Position numbers and translations under genes: made by a program
From: Haematococcus lacustris
Lineage: Eukaryota; Chlorophyta; Chlorophyceae; Chlamydomonadales; Haematococcaceae
Assembly: GCA_030144725.1 (NCBI GenBank)
Contig: JASKMD010000002.1
Span: 4,653,362 to 4,717,361 of the forward strand
Reading direction: 5' to 3'
Length of the DNA stretch: 64,000 bases
The notes under the pieces: generated by a model
Told to the model about the DNA's origin: nothing
Databases searched by the model: none
The model's input: only the letters and a program-made list of their open reading frames with translations
Shown here: in pieces, positions 1-12,697 of the stretch
How positions within the stretch are numbered: the stretch's first letter is position 1
Layout of the letters: the number at the start of each line of letters is the position of its first letter

Positions 1-72
<72 letters not shown>

Positions 73-88
73 CAGCAGCAGCAGGCAT
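1..88. repeat. CAG trinucleotide microsatellite
   Basis: Near-perfect (CAG)n from the window edge, with one TAG interruption. It lies upstream of the first recognisable GCN1 exon, presumably in an intron. A CTG run (462-488) and a 7-mer array of GGCAGCA (about 714-797) follow nearby. Confidence 0.95.
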
Positions 89-454
89 ACCCACCCACCA
101 CGTGCACACCCCTTACACACCTTCTGCTATGCTGTGCGGTCGTCATGTGCTTTGTCTCGTTCCCGTGTTTCACTTCAGCCACCTCTAACCTCCCCATCAC
201 CCTCCCTCCCATCAGCCCTAGCCTGGCATACCCTTGCTGCCCTTATTGTGGTCTTTTCACCTCCGCCAGCCCACACCTAGCTGCCGCCAGGAACGTCCAG
301 CTACTGCCAGCCTGGCATATCCCTGCTTGAGGCCTGGTGTGAGGCATTGAGCGGGCCTGACCCAGTGGAGTCTCTAGTTTCATCCAATTAGACGGCAAAC
401 CAGCAAATGCTATGCACCCTGCTGCTGCTGCTGCCTGTTCGGCTCTGGGTGGTC

Positions 455-490
<36 letters not shown>

Positions 491-524
491 TCTGCTGCTG
501 CTGTTGGGCTCTGGGTGGCCACAG

Positions 525-3500
525 AGTTTGTTGAGCGCAATGCTGGCGAGCTGGCTGGCCTGCTGACAGAGGCTGTGCGGGTGTATGTGGACTACAAGCC
601 CCTGCGCCTGCTGCTGGTCACGGCCCGGGCAGCAGCCAGGCACAGCGACACCTTCGTCAAGGCCCTGGCAGCAGCAGTGGTCAAGCAGGCGGGCGCGGCA
701 GGTGAGGCCAAGCAGGCAGCAGGCAGCAGGCAGCAGGCAGCAGGCAGCAGGCAGCAGGCAGCAGGCAGCAGGCAGCAGGCAGCAGGCAGCAGGCAGCACA
801 GCCAATGAGAGCGGCAAGGCGATAGGAACAGGGAGGAGTATGTGCCTGGGTAGCCTTGCTGCTGCCGCCGCTGCCGCTGTGGTCATGGTAGCAGGCAGCA
901 CAGCCGGCAAGGCGGCAGTACTGTTAAGGTGATGGCAGCGGATAGCACAGCCGACCAGGTCATAATAGTGTAAACAGGTCGTAATAGTGGGAGCAGGTTT
1001 GGGGGCAGCTGCTGAAAGCGGCAAAGCGACAAGAACAGGGAAGAGTATGAGGCCCCGTCACCCTGCTGCTGCGGCCTTCACTGATGCTGCCGCCGCTTCT
1101 GCCGGCTGCGGTTGCTGCTGTCGCTACCATCACACTGCTGCTGCTGCTGGCGGCTGCTGCCGGGTGCGGTTGCTGCAGACGGGCCCTCCCGTCATGAGGC
1201 GTTTGGTCTGCTGCTGCTGGCGCGGGTGGCGCTGGAGCGTCTGGGGGGTATGGGCCCGGGCGCTAAGAAGGCCGTGGCCAAGCTGGTGGAGGTCCAGGCG
1301 GGGCTGGCTGAAGGGCTCATGGCCCTGGGAGGCCGGCTGGTGAGGTGAAGGATCTCAGATCAGATCATGCCAGATCAGATCAGAACACACCAGATCAGAT
1401 CAGATCAGATCAGACCAGACCAGACCAGATCAGATCAGATCACAGATCAGATGCCACTCCAGGCCAAACAGTGACTAGTCTGCACGCTGAGGTGTGGGAG
1501 GGGAGGAGGGGAGGAAGGGGGGAAGGGGCAGTCTTAGCCATTGAGGGCCACTCCCACCCTGGGGCCACCTCCTCCTCCTCTGGCCCCTGCTTTCTCTTTG
1601 CCACATAGCAGTGGAGAGAGGGTCAAGGCAGGCACGGTGGTCACGAGTGCTCGGCCTTTGCTCTGTAGTCACCCTCCTTGGGCCTTCCCTTAACCCACCG
1701 CCCCTGAACCCTTACCCCTGACGCCCCTCTCCTCCCCCTGCTCCTACCCGCCCCCACCCCCTGACCCTGACCCCCCCTTCCCTGCCCCTGAACCCCCCTT
1801 CCCATGTCCTGCCCTGCCCCTGGTGCAGGTGCCATGGAAGAGGTTAGGGCGGCACTTGGCAGCTGAAGCAGCGCAGCAGCCGGGCGCAGCCGCAGAGATG
1901 CTGGAGCTGTGCAAGGTGCCTGGGCAAGGTGCCTGGAGCTAGGCCGCTGCTGCCTTGACCCTCTCCCAAGGGCAAGGGCAAGGGCAAGGGCAAGGGCAAG
2001 GGGGAGGGGGAGGGCAGGAGGGGGAGGGCAGGTGGGGGCAAGGTGGCTGTGCCAGGTGCCTGGGGTCTGTAGCTAGGCCGCTGCTGCCTTGCACTGAATG
2101 CCGCCCTGAAGCAGCACAGGGGTCCTGGCCCAGGGGTCCTGGCCCAGGGGGCGCAGGGCCGGGGCATGGCAGGGCAGGGCAAGGGGAGGGGGGCCGGGGC
2201 CAGGCCGCTGCTGCACCGCCCTTGATGGCGCACTGTGACCACACTGCCCGCCTGGGGGCATCACACAGGACAGTACAGGGGGAGGGGGGCCGGCAGGGCA
2301 GGGCAGGGGGCGGAGTGGAGGGCAGGGCAGGGGGGTTTGCCGGCAGGGCAGGTCAGTGGAGGGGGGTAGAGGGCAGGGCAGGGGGTGAAGGTTCCCAGCT
2401 GAAGTTGATCAGGGAGGGCAGTTGAAGGCAGGGCAGGGGGGAGGAGGGGGGGGGGCGGTCAGGGCAGTGTGTGAATGCGTAGGTTTGGGCACGTGCTAAC
2501 CCTAACTCCAACCCTAACACAGAACCCTGAACCCTAACTGAAATCTAACTGAACACTAACTGAACTCTAACTGAACACTAACTGAATACTAACTGAACCC
2601 ATACCCATACCCCTCCATGTGACCACACCCCCTTGCCGTTCCCCCCCCTACCTCTGCACCTGCTCACAGGCCCCTGCCCCCCCCCCCCCTGCCGCCCCCC
2701 CCTCCAGCCCGCACTACCTGGCCCAGGCGCTGCTGCAAGCGCCCAGCCCGCAGGGGACAGCCGCAGACAGCCGCAGCGCCACCCGCAGCGTGCTGCTGGC
2801 AGCCTTCTGTGACAAGGTGCAGCCTCGTGTCTGGGGGTCAGGGCCAGGGGAGGGCAAGGGGGAGGGCAAGGGCAAGGGGGAGGGCAAGGGGGAGGGCAAG
2901 GGCCAGGGCCAGGGCAAGGGCAAGGGCAAGGGCAAGGGCAAGGGCAGGAGGGGGAGGGCAGGAGGGGGAGGGCAGGAGGGGGAGGGCAGGAGGGGCAGGG
3001 CAAGTGGGGGGGTGGGGGCAGGAGGGGCGTTGAGACTGGTTAGGCCCTCCAGGCCTTGGCCGCCGTGCTGACCTCACCTTCACCACCTCCTGCTGACCTC
3101 CTGCTGACCCTCCTGCTGACCCTCCTGCTGTCCCCCTTACAACCTTTTCGGCTTCCCTCCCCCCTGGCCTCTGGCTAGGACGAGCAGCTCTTCCTGGCCG
3201 ACCCGCCTGCCTGCCCACCTGCCTGCTGGCCCACCTGCCCCCCCACCTGCCCGCCTGCCCCTGGGTGCCCCCCGCCCTCCCCCCACCTACCACTCCTGCT
3301 GCCTGCTGCCTAGCGCACTGAAGGTGATCAATGGGCGGGAGCGCCTGGCCCCCCCGGCAGCTGCCTGCTACACCCCCCTGGCTGCAAGCCTGACACAGCA
3401 AGACTTCACAGACAAGGCGAGCAGCAGTGGCAGGGGGGTTGGGGGGAGGGGGGTGGCGGTGCGGGGAGGGGTGGGGGACGAAATGGTGGTGTCACACAAG

Positions 3501-6500
3501 CAAGGCAAGCAGCGGTTGAATGCGGTGATGCGATGGCGGTGATGTGGGGGTGGGGGTGGGGGTGAAGGGAGCAGTGGGAGAAGGGAATGAAGGTCCATAT
3601 ACCTATGTGTATCGCCCTGCCCTGCCCTGCCCTGCCCTGGCCTGGCCTGCCCTGCCCTGCCCTGCCCTGCCCTGCCCTGGCCTGCCCTGGCCTGCCCTGC
3701 CCTGCCCTGCCCTGCCCTGCCCTGCCCTGCCCTGCCCTGCCCTGCCCTGCCCTGCCCTGCCCTGCCCTGCCCTGCCCTGCCCTGCCCTGCCCTGCCCTGC
3801 CCTGCCCTGCCCTGCCCTGCCCTGCCCTGCCCTGCCCTGCCCTGCCCTGCCCTGCCCTGCCCTGCCCTGCCCTGCCCTGCCTGCCCTGCCCTGCCCTGCC
3901 CTGCCCTGCCCTGCCCTGCCCTGCCCTGCCCTGCCCTGCCCTGCCCTGCCCTGCCCTGCCCTGCCCTGCCCTGCCCTGCCCTGCCCTGCCCTGCCCTGCC
4001 CTGCCCTGCCCTGCCCTGCCCTGCCCTGCCCTGCCCTGCCCTGCCCTGCCCTGCCCTGCCCTGCCCTGCCCTGCCCTGCCCTGCCCTGCCCTGCCCTGCC
4101 CTGCCCTGCCCTGCCCTGCCCTGCCCTGCCCTGCCCTGCCCTGCCCTGCCCTGCCCTGCCCTGCCCTGCCCTGCCCTGCCCTGCCCTGCCCTGCCCTGCC
4201 CTGCCCTGCCCTGCCCTGCCCTGCCCTGCCCTGCCCTGCCCTGCCCTGCCCTGCCCTGCCCTGCCCTGCCCTGCCCTGCCCTGCCCTGCCCTGCCCTGCC
4301 CTGCCCTGCCCTGCCCTGCCCTGCCCTGCCCTGCCCTGCCCTGCCCTGCCTGCCTGCCCTGCCCTGCCCTGCCCTGCCCTGCCCTGCCCTGCCCTGCCCT
4401 GCCCTGCCCTGCCCTGCCCTGCCCTGCCCTGCCCTGCCCTGCCCTGCCCTGCCCTGCCCTGCCCTGCCCTGCCCTGCCCTGCCCTGCCCTGCCCTGCCCT
4501 GCCCTGCCCTGCCCTGCCCTGCCCTGCCCTGCCCTGCCCTGCCCTGCCCTGCCCTGCCCTGCCCTGCCCTGCCCTGCCCTGCCCTGCCCTGCCCTGCCCT
4601 GCCCTGCCCTGCCCTGCCCTGCCCTGCCCTGCCCTGCCCTGCCCTGCCCTGCCCTGCCCTGCCCTGCCCTGCCCTGCCCTGCCCTGCCCTGCCCTGCCCT
4701 GCCCTGCCCTGCCCTGCCCTGCCCTGCCCTGCCCTGCCCTGCCCTGCCCTGCCCTGCCCTGCCCTGCCCTGCCCTGCCCTGCCCTGCCCTGCCCTGCCCT
4801 GCCCTGCCCTGCCCTGCCCTGCCCTGCCCTGCCCTGCCCTGCCCTGCCCTGCCCTGCCCTGCCCTGCCCTGCCCTGCCCTGCCCTGCCCTGCCCTGCCCT
4901 GCCCTGCCCTGCCCTGCCCTGCCCTGCCCTGCCCTGCCCTGCCCTGCCCTGCCCTGCCCTGCCCTGCCCTGCCCTGCCCTGCCCTGCCCTGCCCTGCCCT
5001 GCCCTGCCCTGCCCTGCCCTGCCCTGCCCTGCCCTGCCCTGCCCTGCCCTGCCCTGCCCTGCCCTGCCCTGCCCTGCCCTGCCCTGCCCTGCCCTGCCCT
5101 GCCCTGCCCTGCCCTGCCCTGCCCTGCCCTGCCCTGCCCTGCCCTGCCCTGCCCTGCCCTGCCCTGCCCTGCCCTGCCCTGCCCTGCCCTGCCCTGCCCT
5201 GCCCTGCCCTGCCCTGCCCTGCCCTGCCCTGCCCTGCCCTGCCCTGCCTGCCCTGCCCTGCCCTGCCCTGCCCTGCCCTGCCCTGCCCTGCCCTGCCCTG
5301 CCCTGCCCTGCCCTGCCCTGCCCTGCCCTGCCCTGCCCTGCCCTGCCCTGCCCTGCCCTGCCCTGCCCTGCCCTGCCCTGCCCTGCCCTGCCCTGCCCTG
5401 CCCTGCCCTGCCCTGCCCTGCCCTGCCCTGCCCTGCCCTGCCCTGCCCTGCCCTGCCCTGCCCTGCCCTGCCCTGCCCTGCCCTGCCCTGCCCTGCCCTG
5501 CCCTGCCCTGCCCTGCCCTGCCCTGCCCTGCCCTGCCCTGCCCTGCCCTGCCCTGCCCTGCCCTGCCCTGCCCTGCCCTGCCCTGCCCTGCCCTGCCCTG
5601 CCCTGCCCTGCCCTGCCCTGCCCTGCCCTGCCCTGCCCTGCCCTGCCCTGCCCTGCCCTGCCCTGCCCTGCCCTGCCCTGCCCTGCCCTGCCCTGCCCTG
5701 CCCTGCCCTGCCCTGCCCTGCCCTGCCCTGCCCTGCCCTGCCCTGCCCTGCCCTGCCCTGCCCTGCCCTGCCCTGCCCTGCCCTGCCCTGCCCTGCCCTG
5801 CCCTGCCCTGCCCTGCCCTGCCCTGCCCTGCCCTGCCCTGCCTGCCCTGCCCTGCCCTGCCCTGCCCTGCCCTGCCCTGCCCTGCCCTGCCCTGCCCTGC
5901 CCTGCCCTGCCCTGCCCTGCCCTGCCCTGCCCTGCCCTGCCCTGCCCTGCCCTGCCCTGCCCTGCCCTGCCCTGCCCTGCCCTGCCCTGCCCTGCCCTGC
6001 CNNNNNNNNNNNNNNNNNNNNNNNNNNNNNNNNNNNNNNNNNNNNNNNNNNNNNNNNNNNNNNNNNNNNNNNNNNNNNNNNNNNNNNNNNNNNNNNNNNN
6101 NNNNNNNNNNNNNNNNNNNNNNNNNNNNNNNNNNNNNNNNNNNNNNNNNNNNNNNNNNNNNNNNNNNNNNNNNNNNNNNNNNNNNNNNNNNNNNNNNNNN
6201 NNNNNNNNNNNNNNNNNNNNNNNNNNNNNNNNNNNNNNNNNNNNNNNNNNNNNNNNNNNNNNNNNNNNNNNNNNNNNNNNNNNNNNNNNNNNNNNNNNNN
6301 NNNNNNNNNNNNNNNNNNNNNNNNNNNNNNNNNNNNNNNNNNNNNNNNNNNNNNNNNNNNNNNNNNNNNNNNNNNNNNNNNNNNNNNNNNNNNNNNNNNN
6401 NNNNNNNNNNNNNNNNNNNNNNNNNNNNNNNNNNNNNNNNNNNNNNNNNNNNNNNNNNNNNNNNNNNNNNNNNNNNNNNNNNNNNNNNNNNNNNNNNNNN

Positions 6501-8925
6501 NAGGAGACTGAGAGCGCGCAAGCGCACGGGGCGCCCGCTGCTGCTGGCCGGGCTGTGCCTGCCCAAGGCGCTAGGCGCCGCGCTGCTGCCCATAATACCT
6601 GGCGGGGGTGCTGCAGGTAGGGCAGGGCAGGGGCGGGCAGAGGGGGGTGGGCGGGAGGGCGGGGGGAGCTGGGCAACTGGAAGGGAAGGGGGGGGGTCTG
6701 GATGGGAGGGAGGGGGGGGGGCAAGAGGACGGGGGGCGGGGCACAGCTAGAGGCAGCTGAGGGCATTGGCGGCGGGGGCGTAGGTGGGGAAGGGAGAAGA
6801 CCAAGGGGGAAGAAGGGGGCCAAGGATGGAGGGGCGGCCCCTATGCGTGGTCCCCTTCCCCCTCCCCTGCCTCCCCCTCCCCTCTCTCGACCTGGCTCAC
6901 CCCCTTCCCCCTGACCTTAGCCTATGGCCAGCAGCATCCTTGACTCGCAGCTTCCACCGCCCCTCCCCTGCCTTTGCCCCCCAATGGTCACCTTCCCGGC
7001 ACCATTCCCTGACACCTCAGCCCCCATTGCACCAGGGCAACTGTTTAGCTCAAGGCCGCCCCTGGTGGGCCCTACCTTGGCTCACTACCTTGGCTGTCCC
7101 CACCCCCCACCCCCTCCCTCACTGCCTGGCTGTCCCTCACCCCCCACCCCCTCGCCTCTCACTGCCTGGCTGTGGCCCGATGGTGCAGAGGCGGCAGCGC
7201 CGGAGGTGCGGGAGGGTGCGGCAGAGGGCCTGGGTGAGCTGGTGGTGTGTGCCAGCGAGGACGCGCTGCGCCGGCCGCACGTGGGTGCCAGATCACTGGC
7301 CCCCTCTTCGCATCATTGGCGACCCGCTTCCCCTCCTCAGTGCGTGGGACCTCCCTCTCCTCCTCCCTCCCTCCTCCATCCCCCTCCCCTCCTCCTCCCC
7401 CTCCCCTCCCCCCCTCCCCTCCCCCTCCCCTCCCTCCTCCCCCTCCCCCTCCCCTCCCTCCTCCCCCTCCCCCTCCCCCTCCCCTCCCGTCCGTCCCTCC
7501 CTCCCTCCTCCCCTCCCCTCCCCTCCCCGCCTCCCTCCCTCCTCCCCCTCCTCCCTCCCTCCCTCCCCCTCCTCCCTCCCTCCCTCCTCCCTCCCTCCCT
7601 CCCTCCCTCCCCCTCTCCCCCTCCCCCTCCCTCCCTCCCCTCCCTCCCTCCCTCCTCCCCCTCCCCTCCCTCCCTCCCCCACCTCCCTCCCTCCCTCCCT
7701 CCCTCCCTCCCTCCTCCCTCCCTCCCTCCCTCCCTCCCTCCCTCCCTCCCTCCCTCCCTCCCTCCCTCCCTCCCTCCCTCCCTCCTCCCTCCCTCCCTCC
7801 CTCCCTCCCTCCTCCCTCCCTCCCTCCCTCCCTCCCTCCCTCCCTCCTCCTCCCTCCCTCCCTCACTCCCTCCCTCCCTCCCTCGCCTCCCTCCCTCCCT
7901 CCCTCCCTCCCTCCCTCCCTCCCTCCCTCCCTCCCTCCTCCCCTGCCTACCGCCACACCCAATCCTCCTCCCAATCCTCCTCTTCCTCAGACATCACCAG
8001 ATTTACCTCCCCTGCCCCTCAGCCCTGACCTTGCCCGGAGGCGAGATTGCCCCACGCACCCCACCCCACACGGCTGCCCTTACCCTTGCCAACCTCCTTC
8101 CTGGCCCTGGCCCTGGCCCTGGCCCTGCCCCTGGCTCCCAGCCCCACCTTCCCCTAGCACAGCCTAGCGCCAGCTCTGCCCTGCCCTACTGCCCTCCAGG
8201 TTAAGTCCGCCATCTTAGGTACTCTGGGGGGCTTGATTGCCAAGGCAGGTACGGGGCTCAAACCCTTCGTACCGCAGCTTCAGACCACCTTCCTCAAGTG
8301 CCTGGCTGACCCAGCAGGTGAGCTCAGCAGCCAGCTGATGCCAGCACAGGGGGCCACATGGGCAGCACTTCAAGCCTGCAGAGCGTGACTCACCGACCCG
8401 ACCCGACCCGACCCGACCCGACCGACCCGACCCGACCCGACCCGACCCGACCCGACCCGACCCGACCCGACCCGACCCGACCCGACCCGACCCGACCCGA
8501 CCCGACCCGACCCGACCCGACCCGACCCGACCCGACCCGACCCGACCCGACCCGACCCGACCCGACCCGACCCGACCCGACCCGACCCGACCCGACCCGA
8601 CCCGACCCGACCCGACCCGACCCGACCCGACCCGACCCGACCGACCCGACCGCCTGGGCTGTGTGGGTGGTGGAGTGCAGACGCCGTGCGCCAGCGCGCC
8701 GCCCGCAACCTGGGTGAGCTGGTGCGACTCAGCCCCAGGGCGGACCAGCTGGCAGGGGAGCTGGCCACGTCTGCCCGCAGTGCTGAGCCAGAGGTGGGGC
8801 CGGGCAGGAGGGGCAGGGCAGGGCAGGGCAGGAGGGGCAGGGCAGGAGGGGCAGGGCAGGAGGGGCAGGGCAGGAGGGGGAGGTATGCCCACCAGCCTGT
8901 CACGTGCCCCCCACCCTACCATTAT

Positions 8926-8992
<67 letters not shown>

Positions 8993-11468
8993 CTAGCTGG
9001 CGTGTGCTGCACTGAGGCAGGTTGGCCTGGCGTGCCTGCCGCCCTGCCAGGTGCGGGACGCCTACCTCCTGGCCCTCAGGGGCCTGCTGCTGTCCAGCGG
9101 GGAGCGACTCAGCCCTGCTGTGATGGAGGCGCTGGGCCAGCAGCTGCGCGACATGGCACGGCTGGCAGGTCAGGCTCCTCCAACCACTGCTCTCACCTGG
9201 CCCTGCCTTGGTCCTGATTTGGACCTGGACTGTTGGTAGACTGTTCCCCTCCTCCCCTCCTCCCCTCCTCCCCTCCTCCCCTCCTCCCCTCTTGCCCCTG
9301 CCCAGTGGCCTCTCCACCTGCCCGCAGTGGACAATGACGAGTTCCGCTACTCCCTCGCCTCCTGCCTAGGGGCCCACACCAGGTGACTGCACGGCAATCT
9401 GCACTGCAGGGCTTGGGCTGGGTCAGGGCAGGGGCAGGGTAGGGGCAGGTCAGGGCTACAGCAGTGGGAAGCTAGGGCAGTGGGAAGCTGCTCACATGAA
9501 GGGTCTGGGTGGGAAGGGGGGTCGCTGCCCTCCCCTTGCCCCCACCCCCCACCTCCTCCCCCATACCCACCCACCCCTCACCCTCACCCCCCCCCGGCCT
9601 GCAGGCACGCCTCCATGGACCAGGTGCGCACCACCCTGAGCTGGGGCCCCCTGGCGCCACCTGCTGCTGCGGCGGCCCAGTCTGCCAGCGACAAGCAGCT
9701 CCACGGTGGGTGCCTGCCTGCCTGCCTGCCTGGCCACATGCCTGCTGCTCTACCCCCTGCCACTGCTACTGCCAACCTGCACTCAACTATCCAACTAAGA
9801 TGCACCACCACCAAGGGCACAGCGGCCCTTACCTCGCCTCCACTGCCTGCCTGCACCCAGCACACATCACCTGCCCTGGATAGAGTACGCCCCCTCCCCT
9901 GCCTCCGCCCCCCCCCCCCCTGTTGCTAACTAACTAACCAACTCGCCAACTGCGCACTGGCCCTGCCTTCCCCTCCACTACCCCCTGCACTGCCCACCTG
10001 GCCCCTGTTCCTCACCCACACAGCAAGCCCCCCTGCCCTGCCCTGCCCTGCCCCTGCCCCCCCTGCTGCCTGCAGCCTGTGTGTTGGCCACTGTGGCACC
10101 GCACTGCGGGGGGAGGCTGGCCGCTGAGCCGGCCCTCACGGCTGCCGTCATGGACGCAGTCACACGGTACGCTGCAACCCCCAGGCAGGAGGGGAGGGGA
10201 GGGGGGGGGAGGGAGGGGGAGGGGGAGGTGGGTGATGGGAGGGGGGGGGAGGGGAGGCAGGATGGCAGGAGCCAGGATGGCACAAGGGGCAGCGGACAGG
10301 TCAGGGTTTGGGGGCAGGGGGCAGGGGGGCAGAGGTTTGGGGGCAGGGGGGCAGGGGCTAGGGCTAGGGGCGTAGGTAGAGAAAGGGGGAAGGGCGAGGT
10401 AGATGCTTGCCGTAGAAGGCGGTGGGAGAGTTGGGGTCAGGGCCAGGGGCGAGGTCTTGAGGGGTGAGGGGTCAGGGTCAAGGTGGGGAGCAGGGGCATG
10501 GGGGGGGGGCTGTGAGGGGGGGAAAGTGATGGTGTGGGATGCGCTGACCTGATGTGTGCTACAGTGCTGTGCAAGTGTGCTGCTGGCCCAGGTGTGACCC
10601 AGGTGTGACCCAGATGTGACCCAGGTGTGACCCAGGTGTGCTGTGTGCCCTGGTGTAGGTATGCCCGTGACCCCGACCCTGCGCTGAGGGTGGCAGCTGG
10701 CCGGGCAGCGAGCCGCATGGCTGTGGCTGTGCCCTCCCTGCTGACCCCTGCCTGCCAGGTAAGGGGGCAGAGGGCTGGTGGGGGCAGAGGCAGGGGCAGG
10801 TGGGGGTTGAGGCAGGGGCAGGTGGTAGTGGTATTCAAGGCGGGGAGCTGGCGGGGGTTGAGGCAGGGGCTGGGGGGCAGGGCGGGGCAGTGAGGGCAGC
10901 AAGGGAAGGAGGCATTCCCTTGTTCCCAGTGTCACAGCGTCACACAGTTTCACACGCCATGCTTGCATCTTCCACACGGCAAGACCCCACACACTTGCAC
11001 AGAAGTAACTCTGCCCTGTCCTGCTGGCTAGCCTCACTCACTCTCTCACACCTTCCTTCCATCTTCTTCTCCCCCCGCCCTTGTCCCCGCTTGTTCCCGA
11101 TTGTCCCCCTACCCCTTGGCCCTGCCCTTGGCCCCGCTTATCCCCAGGTGCTGGGTGCGCTGCTGGGCCCTGATCAGAGCACCGAGGTGGCTCGCCAGGC
11201 GCTGCTGTCAGTGAGTCCGGCAGTGTGACCTCCATGTGCTTGCATGGGGTGTCGGGGGGGGGGGGGGGTAGGGCGGGGCCAGGGCTGTGCAGGCCACCAT
11301 GATGGCAGCCATGGGGAGGGCCGGGCACGATGGGGATGGGACAGGGCCATGGGCTTTATGACAGGACGGGGCGGCAGTGGTAGAACGTCAACCCCCCTCT
11401 TGCTTTCAATACCACGACCAGCACTGTAAACCCTGCGCTTGCACCACCACCAGCAGCACAAAACCCAC

Positions 11469-11499
<31 letters not shown>

Positions 11500-12316
11500 G
11501 TCAGCAGCAGCAGCAGCAGCAGCAGCACAAACCCACCATCGGCAGCAGCCCGTACAACTCCCCTCACCCATGTGTGTGTGTGTGTGCGTGTGTGTGTGTG
11601 TCAGGTGCGCCGCCTGGCACAAGGCCTGCCCGAGCCTGAGGAGCTGGTGCCCTTCTTCCCCACTCTCATCCCGCCCATGTGCGCCTTGGCCGCTAACACC
11701 TCCGGTAGGTCCGGGGCCAAGTCACGCCGAGGTTGTCGTGCAAGCATGTTCGAGCCTGTCGAGGTTGATCCCAGCTCGGCAGGCAGTGCGACCATGATCC
11801 CGATGATGCCAAATGTGAGAGGCGCGCCCAGACTGACTGATCTCGATCAACTGTGTACCGCACCGCCCTAAGACCATGGCACCGCTCCACATCGCACCGC
11901 ACGCAGGGCCAGTCAAAGTGACGTGCGAGCTGTCGCTACAAAAAGTGTTGCAGCTGGAGGCGGGGCTGGACGTGGCGCAGCGCTACCTAGCCACTGGTGA
12001 GTGAGCAAGTTAGATGAATGAATGGGAGTCTGGACGGCGAGTCAAGGGGTACCGGGCGTGGGGCGCACAGGGCGCGCAGGGTGAGTAGGACGCGCAGGGC
12101 GAGTAGGATGTGTAGGGTGCCTAGGGCTGCCCTCTGTGTCCTAGGCCCTGTGGCCACACCCTGCGCCGCGGCGACCGGTGTCCTCACCCGCCACTGACAT
12201 CTGGCTTCGCCGCAGGCCCTGGCACTACTGTGCGCACCACGCTGACCGATGCGTTCTTACGCCGTGCTGCCAAGCTGAGCGGAGACGACGAGCTCTTCTC
12301 CAACGAGGAGTACTGA
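525..12316 (+). CDS. GCN1: GCN1-type translational activator, HEAT-repeat protein (3' part, partial)
   Basis: GCN1 binds ribosomes and activates the eIF2-alpha kinase GCN2 during amino-acid starvation. Exons I can support: 525-701, 1179-1339, 1829-1915, about 2669-2816, about 3313-3415, about 6503-6616, 7189-7339, 8201-8317, 8681-8793, 9051-9168, 9328-9382, 9605-9705, 10076-10166, 10659-10758, 11148-11210, 11605-11704, 11907-11996 and 12215-12316. Diagnostic stretches are ITGPL followed by a frameshifted RFP (7189-7339), KSAILGTLGGLIAKAG then KPFVPQLQTTFLKCL (8201-8317), and VRQRAARNLGELV (8681 on). They align in order with the C-terminal HEAT region of human GCN1 and plant ILITYHIA as I remember them. 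The protein ends in FSNEEY and a TGA. The gene starts before the window and is interrupted by a 2.4-kb pentamer array and an assembly gap. Frameshifts in 6503-7339 look like base-call errors. Exon edges before 7000 are less certain. Confidence 0.85.
3616..6001. repeat. Giant (CTGCC)n pentamer array abutting the assembly gap
   Basis: About 2.4 kb of CTGCC units, almost perfect apart from a few CTGG variants at the left end and rare 4-base units (near 3879, 4349, 5246 and 5840). It lies in an intron of the GCN1-type gene and runs straight into the gap. Long open frames read through it on both strands only because a 5-mer without stops is open in every frame; none is a gene. The minus strand reads GGGCA repeated, a G-quadruplex-prone pattern. 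Confidence 0.97.
6002..6501. other. Assembly gap (500 N)
   Basis: Exactly 500 undetermined bases, a placeholder length. The true size of the pentamer array and any exon hidden here are unknown. Confidence 0.99.
7358..7945. repeat. Polypyrimidine CCCT/CCTC tract
   Basis: About 590 bases of nearly pure C/T on the plus strand (CCCTCCCTCC-type units). It fills the intron between the GCN1 exons ending at 7339 and starting at 8201. It gives long proline/serine or glycine/arginine open frames that are artefacts. Confidence 0.95.
8393..8651. repeat. (ACCCG)n pentamer array
   Basis: About 260 bases of the CCGAC/ACCCG pentamer in the GCN1 intron 8318-8680, with a one-base-short unit at each end. A (CAG)n run of about 65 bases follows at 8928-8991. 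Confidence 0.95.
11466..11604. repeat. Compound (ATC)n, (CAG)n and (GT)n microsatellites
   Basis: Three short tandem runs within the intron before the GCN1 exon that starts at 11605. The GT run ends directly at the CAG acceptor. Confidence 0.9.
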
Positions 12317-12579
12317 GCTTTCCCGTGCGCTCTTCAAACATGGTTGTAATGAAATGGCTTGTCACGCTTCTGCTGGGCAGGATAGGCCAAGTAGCCTCGA
12401 GGCTGGCGGCTATTCTCAGGCTAGGTAGTTTAGTGGCTAGTTCAAGCTGCTTCAAGCAAATCATGAATTATGGTGTCCCCGCACTGTTTGTGTCCTCGCA
12501 CTGTGCCGCAATGAAGCAGAACACACACGGGAGCGTGGGGTCAGCCAATCTCCAGAGCTCCGGAGCTGTGAAAATGTGT

Positions 12580-12584
12580 TGTAA
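12580..12584 (+). promoter_or_regulatory. Polyadenylation signal of the GCN1-type gene
   Basis: TGTAA, the canonical volvocalean poly(A) signal, lies 264 bases after the GCN1 stop codon. Cleavage would be expected 10-20 bases further on. Confidence 0.55.
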
Positions 12585-12697
12585 AAACGAAGCAGGCCTG
12601 CCCAAATCAACTGACAGGCCTGGTCACCACCTCGCACCACACCGTGGCAGCTCACACCCTGCTGCCACACTAGTGTGACCCCGCAGCGCGCTCGCAA

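Noticed and set aside
3544..6823. Open frames of roughly 1000 codons on both strands
   Set aside because: They read through the stop-free (CTGCC)n array and the N gap in several frames at once; not coding.
6784..8204. Proline/serine-rich and glycine/arginine-rich frames over 400 codons
   Set aside because: Produced by the C/T polypyrimidine tract; open in every frame, no domain, lies in a GCN1 intron.
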